This document shows, piece by piece, positions 14,519-24,143 of a DNA stretch of 64,000 nt. Source of the stretch: Actinomycetota bacterium (GTDB lineage: Bacteria > Actinomycetota > Acidimicrobiia > Acidimicrobiales > AC-14); the NCBI GenBank assembly GCA_040754375.1, contig JBFMCT010000005.1, positions 1 through 64,000 of the forward strand. The letters are read 5' to 3'. Positions within the stretch are counted from its first letter, which is position 1; each line of letters begins with the position of its first letter. The notes under the pieces are model-generated. The model saw only the letters and a program-made list of their open reading frames with translations. It was not told where the DNA came from and ran no database searches. Made by a program: the position numbers and the translations under genes.

Positions 14519-15273
14519 CGGCCCTCGAGGCGGTCGTCTTCGACGTCGACGGCACCCTCGTCGACAGCGAGCGCGACGGCCACCGGGTCGCCTTCAACCT
14601 GGCGTTCGCGGAGTTCGGTCTGCCCTATGAGTGGGGGGTGGAGGAGTACGGGGGGCTGCTGCGCACCACTGGGGGCCAGCCCCGGATCGACCGTTACCTG
14701 GTCTCCAGGGGCGTGCCCGACGGCGAGAGGGCCACGCTGGTGCCCGCCCTCCACGCCCGCAAGACCGAGATCATGTCCTCGCTGGTCGAGGAGGGAAAGG
14801 TCGGGGTGAGGCCCGGGGCCCGTCGGCTGCTCGACGAGTTGGCGTCGGCCGGTACCAAGCTGGCCGTGGCCACCACCGGCAGCCGGGGCTGGGTGGCCCG
14901 CCTGCTCGACCATCTGCTCCCGGGGGTGGCCTTCGACGTGATCGTCTGCGGCGACGAGGTGGCCGCCCGCAAGCCCGACCCCGAGGCGTTCGAGGCGGCT
15001 GTGGCCAAGCTGGGTACGAGCCCGGCGACGACGGTGGCCGTGGAGGACTCCCACGAAGGGCTGTCGGCTGCAGTGGCCGCCGGGTTGGTCACGGCCGTGG
15101 TGGCCAACGATTACACCCGCTACCACGACCTAGCGGCTGCCGCCCTCGTGCTCGACGGTTTCGGCGAGCCCGGCCAGCCGGCCGCCGTGCTGGCCGACCG
15201 GGTGGCCAGCGAGTGCGCCGGGGTCCTCGACCTGGTCACCCTCGACCGCCTAGTCGGCTCACCATCCAGGTAG
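14515..15273 (+). CDS. HAD-superfamily phosphatase (CbbY/Gph-like)
   Basis: A 252-residue protein from GTG 14515. HAD motif I is FDVDGTLVDS (residues 9-18, nucleophile and acid Asp), motif II is AVATTGS, motif III Lys is in ARKPDPEAF, and motif IV is AVEDSHEGLSAAVAAG. The helical cap between motifs I and II places it with CbbY, phosphoglycolate phosphatase and beta-phosphoglucomutase. The exact substrate cannot be read from sequence. It is coupled to the upstream 150-residue protein and followed 12 nt later by the ABM-like gene. Confidence 0.88.
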   Translation: MTALEAVVFDVDGTLVDSERDGHRVAFNLAFAEFGLPYEWGVEEYGGLLRTTGGQPRIDRYLVSRGVPDGERATLVPALHARKTEIMSSLVEEGKVGVRPGARRLLDELASAGTKLAVATTGSRGWVARLLDHLLPGVAFDVIVCGDEVAARKPDPEAFEAAVAKLGTSPATTVAVEDSHEGLSAAVAAGLVTAVVANDYTRYHDLAAAALVLDGFGEPGQPAAVLADRVASECAGVLDLVTLDRLVGSPSR

Positions 15274-15285
15274 AATCAAAGGGTT

Positions 15286-16224
15286 GTGACCGACTCCGAA
15301 GACCTGTTCGCCGTCACGACCCGTTCGAAGCTGCGGGGCCCGTGGTTCTTCCCGCAGATGATGATCGCCTCCCTGCGGATCAGGCGCCAGCTCCGGCGCG
15401 ACACCCAGGTAGTGCGCTGGGCCAGCATCGTGGCCGGGCCCAGCGAGTTCTGGACGATCTCGGTCTGGAAGACCCGCCACGACATGCAGGAGTTCATGCG
15501 CTCGGGTGCCCACGACGAGATCATGTGGCTCTTCTCGAAGTGGCTCCGGTCGTTCTGGCTGATGCGGTGGCGGCCAGGGCCAGACGAGCGGGGCATGTGG
15601 AAGGGCATGCACATGGCCCAGGAAGAGGCCATGTTCGCCAACGGCTCGTCCAACGGGGGCGGGGCCAAGCGCGACGTGCTGCTGGAGAAGGCCCTCGAGC
15701 ACCTCCCCAAGCTCAAGCAGGCCATGGGGGCCGACGGCACTGTCAACTACGACACGACCGTGTTCGCCCGGCGCCGCCGGGCCGAGGTGGGCGGGGCGGG
15801 TGGGGCCATCGTCCACATCCACACCGACCCACTCAAGACGCCCCAGGCCCTGCTCGACCTGCGGGCCCTTCGCCAGGAGTGCGAGGCCGACGACGCCATG
15901 CTGCGGGCCGTGGTCGGCATCAGCCGGCCGGGCGACGTCTACCTGTTGAGCGTGTGGCGCGACCGCGAGGGAGTCAACCGCCTGCTCACGTCGCCCAACT
16001 GCCGCGACCTGGAGAAGAAGTGGCCCGGGTTCTGGAGCAACGAGTGGCTGCCCGAGAACGAGTTCGGCCACTGGGACGGCCTGCGCTTGCGCCGGGCCCG
16101 CACCCGCTACGCCATCAACGTGCCCCAGGCCGCTCTGGACGCGGCCGAGCCGGTAGCCAAGGGTGAGTTCGCCCTCGGGCGAAAGGTGCCCCGGCCGGGC
16201 CACGTCCGCCACCCCGGACTTTGA
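15286..16224 (+). CDS. Tandem dimeric alpha-beta barrel (ABM-like) protein
   Basis: A 312-residue protein from GTG 15286. Residues about 40-100 (VVRWASIVAGPSEFWTISVWKTRHDMQEFMRSGAHDEIM) match the ferredoxin-like domain of antibiotic-biosynthesis-monooxygenase and DUF3291-type proteins, with the F-W-x-x-S-x-W-x-x-x-x-x-M-x-x-F pattern. A second similar unit lies near residues 205-250 (VYLLSVWRDREGVNRLL). No cofactor motif. A heme or monooxygenase role is possible but not shown. Confidence 0.7.
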   Translation: MTDSEDLFAVTTRSKLRGPWFFPQMMIASLRIRRQLRRDTQVVRWASIVAGPSEFWTISVWKTRHDMQEFMRSGAHDEIMWLFSKWLRSFWLMRWRPGPDERGMWKGMHMAQEEAMFANGSSNGGGAKRDVLLEKALEHLPKLKQAMGADGTVNYDTTVFARRRRAEVGGAGGAIVHIHTDPLKTPQALLDLRALRQECEADDAMLRAVVGISRPGDVYLLSVWRDREGVNRLLTSPNCRDLEKKWPGFWSNEWLPENEFGHWDGLRLRRARTRYAINVPQAALDAAEPVAKGEFALGRKVPRPGHVRHPGL

Positions 16225-16325
16225 CCAGGTCGGGCTCCCGTCCCCGGCCCATCCGGTCTAGACTGCACGGCCAGGTGGCCACGTCGAAGTGATGAGGGGC
16301 GCGCAGCGCCGCGGAAAGGGCTGAC

Positions 16326-17711
16326 ATGGCGACACAGGCGCTGAAATGCGAGCGCCACGGCGAGCTCACGCGCCTGACGTGCGTGGACTGCGGTAAGCCG
16401 ATCTGCCCGAAGTGCTGGGTCCGGACCGAAGTCGGGCTCAAGTGCGAAGACGACGCCACCCCGGCGGCCATCAACGAGAAGGCTCTCGCCATGATGCGGC
16501 CGTCGAAGCGGCCGCTCTACCTGGGCATCGCCGGGGCTGTGCTGGCCGTGGCCCTGATCGTGGTGCTGACCTCACGCGACGACGGCGGCGAGCAGGCGGC
16601 CCCCCCTCAGCCCCCGGTGGGCACCTGGCGCCAAGCTCCGGCCCTGGCCACCATCCGGGGTACGGCTTCGGCGGTGGTCCTCAACGACGGCCGGGTGTTG
16701 GTCGCCGGTGGCGGCGTGGGCGCCATCCCCATCCGCGAAGCCGAGCTCTTCGACCCGATGGCGGGCCAGTGGCAGGCCACCGGCCCGCTCAACGAGGCCC
16801 GCCGGGGCCACGCGGCCACCATCCTGGCCGATGGCCGGGTCCTCATTACCGGCGGGCGCGACGTCGACGGGGAGCCGTCGGCCGAGGCCGAGATCTACGA
16901 TCCCGCTACCGGAGCGTGGTCGCTGACCGCGCCCATGCCCCTGGGCCGCATCGGGCACAGCCTCACCTTGCTGGCCGACGGCCGGGTCCTGGTCGCGGGG
17001 GGGACGTCCCGGGGCGCGGCGGGCGCCACCGGGGGCCAGACGGTGGCCCCCGACTCGTCGGCCGAGCTCTTCGACCCCCGCACCGGTTCGTGGACGGCCA
17101 CCACCTCCATGCGCTCGGCCCGGTTCGAGCACACGGCCACCGCTCTGCCCGACGGCAAGGTCCTGATCGCCGGTGGGCAAGGCCCCGACTCCAGCGGTCG
17201 CTTCGTGGCGCTTTCGTCCACCGAGCTCTACGATCCCGCGGCTGACGGGTTCGTCAGCTCCAGCGACCTGGGCGAGGCCCGCACCAACCACGCCGCCGTC
17301 CTGCTCACCGACAACTCGTCGGTGCTGATCATGGGCGGGGCGGGCGGGACCAACGCCGACATCTCGTTGAACTCGGCCGAGCTGTTCGACTCCCGGTCGG
17401 GCACCTGGACCCGGGTCGGGCCCCTCAACCTGGGCCGGACCGGCCACACCGCCACCCTCTTGGCCGACGGCCGGGTGCTGGTGGCCGGCGGTGAGTCGGC
17501 CCAGCGGGGCCAGCGGCGCTCGCTGCGCACGGGCGAGGTCTACGACCCCAACACCGCCGAGTGGCGGTCGGCGGGTGACATGGAGTGCCCGCGTAGCGAG
17601 CACGCGGCCGTCGTCCTCGGTGACGGGACCGTGCTGGTGGTGGCGGGCGACGCCGCCTTCCCGGGCCAGAACCCGCTGGCCCAGGGCTGCGCCGACCGCT
17701 ACCAGCCCTGA
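16326..17711 (+). CDS. Membrane-anchored Kelch-repeat protein with B-box-type zinc finger
   Basis: A 461-residue protein. Residues 1-40 carry a zinc-finger-like pattern (C9xxH12, C20xxC23, C28xxC31, then a Cys near 40). TM at about 62-80 (LYLGIAGAVLAVALIVVL), then an outer beta-propeller built from about six Kelch/galactose-oxidase-like repeats of the form TGxLxxARxxHxATxLxDGRVLxxGG...AELFDPxTGxW (from about residue 100 to the end). The cytoplasmic finger plus outside propeller suggests anchoring and ligand display. The same N-terminal module occurs in the hydrolase at 24144. Confidence 0.85.
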   Translation: MATQALKCERHGELTRLTCVDCGKPICPKCWVRTEVGLKCEDDATPAAINEKALAMMRPSKRPLYLGIAGAVLAVALIVVLTSRDDGGEQAAPPQPPVGTWRQAPALATIRGTASAVVLNDGRVLVAGGGVGAIPIREAELFDPMAGQWQATGPLNEARRGHAATILADGRVLITGGRDVDGEPSAEAEIYDPATGAWSLTAPMPLGRIGHSLTLLADGRVLVAGGTSRGAAGATGGQTVAPDSSAELFDPRTGSWTATTSMRSARFEHTATALPDGKVLIAGGQGPDSSGRFVALSSTELYDPAADGFVSSSDLGEARTNHAAVLLTDNSSVLIMGGAGGTNADISLNSAELFDSRSGTWTRVGPLNLGRTGHTATLLADGRVLVAGGESAQRGQRRSLRTGEVYDPNTAEWRSAGDMECPRSEHAAVVLGDGTVLVVAGDAAFPGQNPLAQGCADRYQP

Positions 17712-17837
17712 TCTCTACCTTGGCGGCCCGCGCCGCAGTACACTGATGCCTGTCCGGCAGGCGGCCACATCTGGCCGGTCACTCGGGGCTCGCATGAGCC
17801 TCTTCTGATCGCTGCTGAACTCAAGGAGGCCACGTTC

Positions 17838-19847
17838 ATGGCCAGTACCCGCCGGCGCCCGCCCAAGCCCGACGCCAAGCCCAAGCGCCCGAAGGGTGAC
17901 GACAAGCCGCCCTCGCCGTCGGACGAGCAGGACCGCAAGATGCAGATGCGCAAGCGCGGTCTCGTGCTGTGCATCATCTCGCTGCCGGTCCTCGTGACCT
18001 TCTACATCGTGCTGCTGTGGTGGTCGAGCCCCCGCACCGATGGCCGTGAGCTGCGCATCGACCAGTACATCACCCTCCTGCGCCAGGGTCGCATCCAGAC
18101 GGCCACCGTGCTCGAGTCCGACAACCGCATCGTCGGCCAGTACGACCGGGGTGACTACTGGGTGGCGGTGGCCGCCGGCCGGGAGACGATCTTCAGCCGG
18201 ATGACCTCGGCCCTCGAGGACGCGGGCGTGGCCTACAAGATCCAGCAGCAGCCCCTCAAGAACCTCGTCGTCCCGGCGTCGATGATCCTGCCCGCGCTGA
18301 TCGTGGTGAACGGTCTGCTCATCCTGTTCCTCCTGTTCGGTCGAGGGGGGATGGGCGACGCCTTCGCCTTCGGCAAATCCCGGGCTCGGCGGGTGGCCAC
18401 CGGCGAGTCGAAGATCACCTTCGCGGACGTAGCCGGCGTCGACGAGGCCATCGAGGAACTGGCCGAGGTGCGCGACTACCTGGGCAGCCCGGACAAGTTC
18501 CTGGCCATGGGGGCCTCGGTCCCCAAGGGCATCCTGCTCACCGGCCCCCCGGGCTGCGGCAAGACGCTGCTGGCCCGGGCCCTGGCCGGCGAGGCCAACG
18601 TGCCCTTCTTCTCCATGAGCGGTTCGGACTTCGTCGAGATCTTCGTCGGCGTCGGCGCCGCCCGTATCCGTGACTTCTTCGCGGTGGCCAAAGAGGCCGC
18701 CCCCTGCATCTGCTTCATCGACGAGCTCGACGCCGTCGGCCGGGGCCGTACTGCCGTGGCCATGGGCGGCCAGGACGAGCGGGAGGCCACCCTCAACCAG
18801 CTTCTGGTCGAGATGGACGGGTTCGAGAGCGGGAGTGGGGTGGTCGTGCTGGCCGCCACCAACCGGCCCGACATCTTGGACTCGGCCCTGCTGCGGCCCG
18901 GCCGCTTCGACCGCCGGGTGGGTATCGACCGGCCCGACGTGCGAGGCCGTGAAGCGGTCCTCAAGATCCACGCCCGGGGCAAGCCCATGGCCGAGGACGT
19001 CGACTTGGCATCGGTAGCCAAGCGCACCGTCGGGTTCACCGGTGCCGACCTGGCCAACGTGGTGAACGAGGGCGCCCTGCTGGCTGCTCGGCGGGGCCAC
19101 TCCCAGGTCGAGAGCCGCCACCTGTTCGAGGCCATCGAGCGCGTCGTGGCCGGGCCGGAGAAGCGCAGCCGCATCCTCTCCCCCCAGGACCGCCACCGCA
19201 TCTCCTACCACGAGGCCGGCCACGCCGTGGCTTCGACCGCCCTGCCCGGGGCCGACAAGGTCGGCAAGCTGTCGATCGTGGCCCGGGGCCACGCCGGCGG
19301 TTTCACCTGGCTGGTACCCGAGGGCGACCAGGCGGCCGTGACCCGCACCCAGCTCATCGACCGGATCGCGGCCATGCTGGGCGGGCGGGCGGCCGAGGAA
19401 CTGGTGACCGGCGATGTCTCCTCGGGGGCACAGGCCGACCTCGAAGGGGCCGCTTCACTGGCCCGCCGTATGGTCAGCGACTTCGGGATGAGCGAGAAGC
19501 TCGGGGCTTATATCGTCAAGCCTTTCATGCCCGGCTACCACGGCGAGTGGGGGATCGGTTACTCCGAACGCACCGCGTCCGCCCTCGACGCCGAGGTGCA
19601 GGCCATCTTGGGTTTCGCACACGACCGGGCCAAGGAAGCTCTCCAGGCCAACCGCACCATGCTCGACAAGGTGGCCCAGACCCTGATGGAGATCGAGAGC
19701 CTCGAAGGCCCGCCCCTCGACCAGCTTCTCGACCAGGTCAAAGCCGTGGCCCCGGTGGAGCCCACGGCCACGATCATGGGCCGGGCCCCGGCGGGCGCAG
19801 GTGCGGGCGCGGCCCCGCTCACGTCCTCCACCAACCCCGAGGTCTGA
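17838..19847 (+). CDS. ftsH: FtsH-family ATP-dependent zinc metalloprotease
   Basis: A 669-residue protein from ATG 17838 after CAAGGAGGCC. Two TM helices (about 42-62 and 150-170) flank a short outer domain of about 85 residues. The AAA domain has Walker A GPPGCGKT (from residue 236), Walker [12 protein letters not shown], and the second region of homology [21 protein letters not shown]. The M41 protease domain has HEAGH (from residue 458) and the distal zinc ligand in [11 protein letters not shown]. It degrades membrane and short-lived cytosolic proteins. The core departs enough from textbook FtsH (for example MRSD-type residues) that it may be a second paralog. Confidence 0.93.
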   Translation: MASTRRRPPKPDAKPKRPKGDDKPPSPSDEQDRKMQMRKRGLVLCIISLPVLVTFYIVLLWWSSPRTDGRELRIDQYITLLRQGRIQTATVLESDNRIVGQYDRGDYWVAVAAGRETIFSRMTSALEDAGVAYKIQQQPLKNLVVPASMILPALIVVNGLLILFLLFGRGGMGDAFAFGKSRARRVATGESKITFADVAGVDEAIEELAEVRDYLGSPDKFLAMGASVPKGILLTGPPGCGKTLLARALAGEANVPFFSMSGSDFVEIFVGVGAARIRDFFAVAKEAAPCICFIDELDAVGRGRTAVAMGGQDEREATLNQLLVEMDGFESGSGVVVLAATNRPDILDSALLRPGRFDRRVGIDRPDVRGREAVLKIHARGKPMAEDVDLASVAKRTVGFTGADLANVVNEGALLAARRGHSQVESRHLFEAIERVVAGPEKRSRILSPQDRHRISYHEAGHAVASTALPGADKVGKLSIVARGHAGGFTWLVPEGDQAAVTRTQLIDRIAAMLGGRAAEELVTGDVSSGAQADLEGAASLARRMVSDFGMSEKLGAYIVKPFMPGYHGEWGIGYSERTASALDAEVQAILGFAHDRAKEALQANRTMLDKVAQTLMEIESLEGPPLDQLLDQVKAVAPVEPTATIMGRAPAGAGAGAAPLTSSTNPEV

Positions 19848-19973
19848 TCACCGCCGGCGGGCGAGCAACATCGTCGATTACCGGGACGCCGGTGGGCTCA
19901 GGCCCACCGGCGTTCTTCGCGTGGTGCCATTGCCGTGTGCCCGCAACCGCCCAGTCCGGCGCGAAGATGCGCT

Positions 19974-20201
19974 GTGAGCACGCGCAAGCTTGCCGCGGAG
20001 TCGTTTTCGGCCGAGTTCCCACCAGCGGTCGGGCGGCCGGCCAACGCCGCCCTCGTTCACCTTGGCATCACCACCGTGGAGCAGCTTGCCGATCTGACCG
20101 AGGACGAGGTGCTGGCGATCCACGGTGTCGGCCCCAAGGCGGTTCGAGCCCTGGCCGCTGAGTTGGCCAAGCGGGGCCTGGCCTTCAAGCGGCCGCCCTA
20201 G
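19974..20201 (+). CDS. Small helix-hairpin-helix protein (RNAP alpha-CTD-like)
   Basis: A 75-residue protein from GTG 19974. VGRPANAALVHLGITTVEQLADLTEDEVLAIHGVGPKAVRALAAEL is a paired HhH/SAM-like fold seen in small DNA-binding proteins and in the RNA polymerase alpha C-terminal domain. It probably binds DNA or protein as a single domain. Followed by a bidirectional terminator at 20281. Confidence 0.85.
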   Translation: MSTRKLAAESFSAEFPPAVGRPANAALVHLGITTVEQLADLTEDEVLAIHGVGPKAVRALAAELAKRGLAFKRPP

Positions 20202-20280
20202 GAGGCGGGTGTCCAAGCCCTCCTCAGGCGGCCGACAACCCCGGTGGGGTGCACGGCCCAGCCGCCCAGCGTGGAATGGA

Positions 20281-20316
20281 AGAGGCCCGGTGCCCCTCAG
20301 GGGACACCGGGCCTCT
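20281..20316 (+). terminator. Bidirectional terminator
   Basis: A 12-bp stem AGAGGCCCGGTG pairs with its complement (one unpaired A on the right arm), capped by an inner CCCC-TCA-GGGG stem. It is followed by TGTTTG on the plus strand. It lies between the convergent HhH gene and the Ig-like gene. Confidence 0.8.
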
Positions 20317-20365
20317 TGTTTGGGTACTGCTGCCGGTAGCCGGAGCTACCGGGTGTTACCGGTGA

Positions 20366-20950
20366 CTACTTGCGCACTGCCGCAGCCGCGGGGGCCCGGC
20401 GGGCCTGGCGGACGAAGGCGATGAAGCCAGCGCCGAACAGGGCCAGACCAAGGGCACCGAGGCCGACGGTCAGGGCGATGATGCCCGAGGAGCTGCTCTC
20501 AGAGCCAAGAGCGCCCGCGGTGGTGGCGGCCGGGGTAACGACCGACTGACCGTTGGGGCCGAGGATCTGGTAGCTGGCGCGAGCCGGGGTGCCGTAGACG
20601 TCGGCGCCCTGGGCGTTCTGCTGGGTGGCCACGATGACGTAGTAGCCGGGCTGGCCGTCGGGCACGGTGAACGTGGCCGAGATGTTGCCGGCACGGTCAG
20701 GCTGGACCTGGGCGAGCGTCGCGCCGTCGACACCGTTCCACTTCAGGACGACCGGGAACGAGTTGGCAACGTTCTGGCTGTTCACGTTGAACGACGAACC
20801 GGTGACGGTGACCGTGTCGCCGGCCTTGCCCGCGGAGCTGGACAGGTTGAGGGTCGCCAGGTTGGTGCAGGCGAAGGCCGAAGCACCAGCGATGACGGTG
20901 GCTGCGGCAGCGGCGCCAAAGACGACCGATACCTTCTTACGGAGGTTCAT
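20366..20950 (-). CDS. Secreted Ig-like (TIG/CopC-like) protein with C-terminal TM, copy A
   Basis: A 194-residue protein from ATG 20950, with AGAGGTGGG upstream. Signal peptide 1-26 ending in AFA, so the mature protein would start with Cys27. The outer domain (about 27-150) begins NLATLNLSSSAGKAGDTVTV and has the Gly-x-Thr-Val-Thr-Val-x-Gly strand pattern of TIG/IPT and CopC-type domains. A C-terminal TM (about 158-180) is followed by a short Arg-rich tail. It is nearly identical to the plus-strand copy at 27699 (two or three residue differences). Function unknown, but likely surface displayed. Confidence 0.85.
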   Translation of the reverse strand: MNLRKKVSVVFGAAAAATVIAGASAFACTNLATLNLSSSAGKAGDTVTVTGSSFNVNSQNVANSFPVVLKWNGVDGATLAQVQPDRAGNISATFTVPDGQPGYYVIVATQQNAQGADVYGTPARASYQILGPNGQSVVTPAATTAGALGSESSSSGIIALTVGLGALGLALFGAGFIAFVRQARRAPAAAAVRK

Positions 20951-21372
20951 TCCCACCTCTTTTGCTTGGTTGGTTTGGTCTGCCGATGGCCGGGCGAAGC
21001 GCAGGTGCCTACGCCTGATCCGCCTCATCGGCTCCCAAAGTCTCGCATTTCCAGAGAAATCTGGCAATAAGTTCACGAACGGTAGAGCTAGTTCGCATCT
21101 AGCTGTGCTCAGTATCTACCGGTTCCGCATCGTTTTTGAGCTGCGGTGATCGGCCATTTTGCCCTCCGAGCGTCGCCCGTTAGCGGTTTGACTACGTGCA
21201 GAGAACACCTATTGAGCATTACCGAGCGGAGTCGTAGAATCCGTTGTCAACGGGGCGGGGCCCGGTCAACCCTTTCGTCGTGCCAATGGGGGCATCGCGA
21301 GGGCGCCGGGCTTGACCGTCCCCGCGACCAGTGGCTCTGCAGGTAGCGGAGCACTTGCAAGGAGGCTTGTAC
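20951..21372. other. Divergent intergenic region, 422 bp, AT-richer than surroundings
   Basis: This separates copy A (minus) from paralog C (plus). It is visibly richer in A and T than its neighbours and holds a conserved motif (21080-21121) also found before copy B. No gene-like open frame is supported. Confidence 0.7.
21080..21121 (-). promoter_or_regulatory. Conserved upstream motif before copy A
   Basis: On the minus strand it reads CGGTAGATAC, 9 nt, CTAGATGC, and ends TCTACCG, so the outer CGGTAGA and TCTACCG form an inverted repeat. The same two blocks with the same 9-nt gap lie upstream of copy B (27547-27573). By eye 23 of 27 positions match, although the sequences on either side do not align. 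It is a likely operator or promoter element shared by the two copies. Confidence 0.6.
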
Positions 21373-21957
21373 ATGAGAATGCGAAGGTGGGCGATGGGGA
21401 GCCTCGGCGCCGCCGGCGCAGTGCTGGTCGCTGGCGCGACCGCCTGGGCTTGTGTCTCGGGCCCGGCCATCAACTTGTCGACTGTCAACGCCAAGCCCGG
21501 GCAGGAGGTCACCTTCAACGGGACCAACTTCTCCCGGCCCGAGGCCGCCACCGTGCGGTGGAACGCCCTCGACGGCCCGGTCCTGACCACGGTCGAGCGG
21601 GGCGCCGGCAACACCATCACCGGCACGTTCACGGTCCCGGCGACGGCTACGGCCGGCAACTACGTGGTCGTCTTCAGCCAGTCCGGCGCTGACGGCAAGC
21701 TCACCCAGCTGCCCGTTCGTGCCCTCCTGACGGTCACGCCCGAGGGCGGGGCAACCCCGGTCCTCGGTGGCGGCCTGGCTCCGGTCGACACTGCTCGCCC
21801 GGCCGGCTTGGTCACGGCTGACAACGACATCAGCGGCGCCACCCTGGCCCTGATCGGCCTCGGTGTGGCCGGTGTCGGCATGTTCGTCGCCGGCATGGCC
21901 TCCCTGTTCGCCGGTCGCCGGGGCTCGGCCCCTGCGGCTGCCAAGGTCCGTAGCTGA
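21373..21957 (+). CDS. Secreted Ig-like protein with C-terminal TM, paralog C
   Basis: A 194-residue protein from ATG 21373 after CAAGGAGG. Signal peptide ends AWA, with Cys next, as in copies A and B. The outer domain has INLSTVNAKPGQEVTFNG and TGTFTVPATATAGNYVVVFSQ, aligning with copies A/B at low identity. A C-terminal TM (about 157-180) and a basic tail follow. It has the same length as A and B, so it is a diverged paralog. It sits between copy A and the first BNR gene, ahead of the terminator at 22004. Confidence 0.85.
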   Translation: MRMRRWAMGSLGAAGAVLVAGATAWACVSGPAINLSTVNAKPGQEVTFNGTNFSRPEAATVRWNALDGPVLTTVERGAGNTITGTFTVPATATAGNYVVVFSQSGADGKLTQLPVRALLTVTPEGGATPVLGGGLAPVDTARPAGLVTADNDISGATLALIGLGVAGVGMFVAGMASLFAGRRGSAPAAAKVRS

Positions 21958-22003
21958 CCAAGGCGGTTGGGGCTTCGGCCCCGCAGCGAACCAGTAGTTG
22001 AAC

Positions 22004-22041
22004 CCGAGCAGCCCCCTCGCTTTGGCGGGGGGGCTGCTCGG
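22004..22041 (+). terminator. Terminator after paralog C
   Basis: A 12-bp stem CCGAGCAGCCCC pairs with GGGGCTGCTCGG, followed by TTTCG. Typical intrinsic terminator. Confidence 0.85.
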
Positions 22042-22221
22042 TTTCGCGATGAAAGCGATGTCTCGACGGGCGCTTTGACCGAAGATCGCGCGGTCCGCGC
22101 GCAAAGAACCCCTAGAGCCAGAGGCAATGGCTGAATATGATGCGGTCGATGGGTGGCTGGGTCGCACCGATGTGCAGGGTCGAGCCGCTCGATGCATGAC
22201 ACAACGAAGGGGGACTTGAAA

Positions 22222-23946
22222 ATGCGAAAGCCCTGGTTACGCCGCGCTGTGGTCGCGGCGGCAGTGGTGCTCGCGGGGACGGGGTTGGCCCAGGCGGCAG
22301 AGCCGATCCGCTTCACAGCGCCGGTCAACCTGACCAAGGACGACCTCGATCCGCAGCGAACGTGGGCCGCACCCTCGCTGCTCGTTAGCCCGAGCGACCC
22401 GAACCTGATGCTGGCGGGCATGCATGAGTTCCGCAGCAAGAAGTGCAGCCTGGCCCGCTCGACCGACGGCGGCCGCACCTGGACCCGCCCCGACGCCGAC
22501 CCGTCGCCCGCGTCCTACCCGTTCTGCGTGGCCAACAACTCCAATATCTTCCACTCCAACATCGCCTGGGGCCGAGACAACAGGGTCTACATGGCCATGG
22601 TGGGTTGGGACACTCCCGACACCCGCACCAAGGCCAGCGTCGTGGTCGCCCGTTCCGACGACCTCGGCGACTCGTGGGAGACGGTCGTGGCCCACGACGC
22701 CCGCCCGACTGCCGACCCCCAGCAGGTGAGCCTGCGCCCGATCACCGGCATTGTCGTGGACACTTCCGGCAGCGAGGACACCGTCTACGTGTCCTACCGC
22801 CAGCAGTTCCAGAACCAGCCGTCGGGCAGCGCGCCCCCGGTGGAGCCCTACATCGCGGTGTCCACCGACGGGGCCCGCACCTTCCAGACCTACTCGGCCA
22901 TGGGTGGGGCGTTCGCCTCGGCCGACACCCGCAACCGCCAGCTCCAGGCGACGACCACGGTGCCCGGGTTCACCCCGCCCACCACGGTCGCCGGTTCCTT
23001 CGCGGCCACCCCCGACCGGGTGGAGAACTTCGGGTCGTCCACCAACGGCCACGGCCTGACCAGGGACAACGCCGGCAACCTCTACCTGGCGTTCCCCAGC
23101 CAGACGTTCAACAACGTCACCCCCGGCCAGCCCCGAGGCATCTTCGTGTCGAAGTCGACCGACGGGGGCCAGACGTGGGCGGCCGTGCAGGCGGTGCCGT
23201 TCAGCTACGAGAACCGCCAGAACACCCGCATCGCCTGGAGCCCGGGCGGCGGCTCTCAGGGCACCCTCCACGTGGTGTGGGAGGCGGCCATGGGGCGGCC
23301 GGAGATGAACCAGTACGCCGACCTGGCCTACATCCGCTCGACCGACGGGGGTCAGACGTGGAGCCAGCCATCGCGGATAGCCGACGACAACCCAGCCGAC
23401 CTGCGGGGCAAGTACATCCCGAACATCACCGTCGCCCCCAACGGCCGGGTCGACGTGGCCTGGTGGGACCTGCGTGACGACCCCGGCGTGCGGGGCATGG
23501 ACGTGTACTACGCCTACTCCGAGGACGACGGTGTGACGTGGTCGCGCAACTACCGCATCACCGACCAGACCATCGACCGCCGCTACGGGGTGTGGGCCAA
23601 CAACTTCGACCAGAACTCGCCCCCGGGGCTGGCGTCGACCAACGAGGTGGCTCTGATCGCCTGGGACGACACCCGGTTCTCCACCGGCGAGGAGGGTCAG
23701 GTACGGGTCGACGACCCGACCAACACCATCGGAGTCGGAGGCGGCGTCCAGGACGTGTTCGTGTCCGCCGTGCAGTTCGACACCATCGCCGGGGGCGCTT
23801 CTCGCACCACCAAGATCCTGCTGGCCGGCCTGGCCGGCCTGCTCGGGGTCGGGCTCGTGCTGGGCCTGGTGACGATGGTGTCGAGAAGGCAATCGGGGCC
23901 GGCTCCCACCCGTATGTCCCCCACCGAGAAGGCGGGCGTCAAGTAG
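22222..23946 (+). CDS. Secreted BNR (Asp-box) beta-propeller with C-terminal TM, BNR1
   Basis: A 574-residue protein from ATG 22222 after GAAGGGGGACTT. Signal peptide 1-27 (cleavage near QAA). At least six Asp-box turns of the form S-x-D-x-G-x-T-W appear: STDGGRTWT, SDDLGDSW, STDGARTF, STDGGQTWA, STDGGQTWS and SEDDGVTWS. These mark a sialidase-like propeller; the sialidase Arg triad is not evident. A TM (about 535-560) and basic tail anchor it to the membrane. Similar proteins occur at 29932 and 33573. A glycan- or protein-binding role is likely; enzymatic activity is unproven. Confidence 0.87.
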   Translation: MRKPWLRRAVVAAAVVLAGTGLAQAAEPIRFTAPVNLTKDDLDPQRTWAAPSLLVSPSDPNLMLAGMHEFRSKKCSLARSTDGGRTWTRPDADPSPASYPFCVANNSNIFHSNIAWGRDNRVYMAMVGWDTPDTRTKASVVVARSDDLGDSWETVVAHDARPTADPQQVSLRPITGIVVDTSGSEDTVYVSYRQQFQNQPSGSAPPVEPYIAVSTDGARTFQTYSAMGGAFASADTRNRQLQATTTVPGFTPPTTVAGSFAATPDRVENFGSSTNGHGLTRDNAGNLYLAFPSQTFNNVTPGQPRGIFVSKSTDGGQTWAAVQAVPFSYENRQNTRIAWSPGGGSQGTLHVVWEAAMGRPEMNQYADLAYIRSTDGGQTWSQPSRIADDNPADLRGKYIPNITVAPNGRVDVAWWDLRDDPGVRGMDVYYAYSEDDGVTWSRNYRITDQTIDRRYGVWANNFDQNSPPGLASTNEVALIAWDDTRFSTGEEGQVRVDDPTNTIGVGGGVQDVFVSAVQFDTIAGGASRTTKILLAGLAGLLGVGLVLGLVTMVSRRQSGPAPTRMSPTEKAGVK

Positions 23947-23980
23947 GGCCGCGCCCTTCGGGGCCCGCCAGTTCGTAATG

Positions 23981-24006
23981 AGGGGCCGGCCGCCAGGCCG
24001 GCCCCT
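23981..24006 (+). terminator. Terminator after BNR1
   Basis: A 10-bp stem AGGGGCCGGC pairs with GCCGGCCCCT around CGCCAG, 34 nt after the BNR1 stop. Confidence 0.75.
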
Positions 24007-24143
24007 CGGCGCGCGCCTCGTACCCAGGGGTCAACCCGGCGGGGCCGGCCGCCGGCCCGTAGACTGTGGGCAGCATTCGCGGGCGACGGGGCGGGCCCGG
24101 GGGGCCGGTCCCCGGCTCGTCGCCCACCAAGGAGGTCGGACCG

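Noticed and set aside
22222-23946. True sialidase annotation
   Set aside because: Asp-boxes are present but I cannot find the Arg triad and catalytic Tyr/Glu of sialidases; propeller only.
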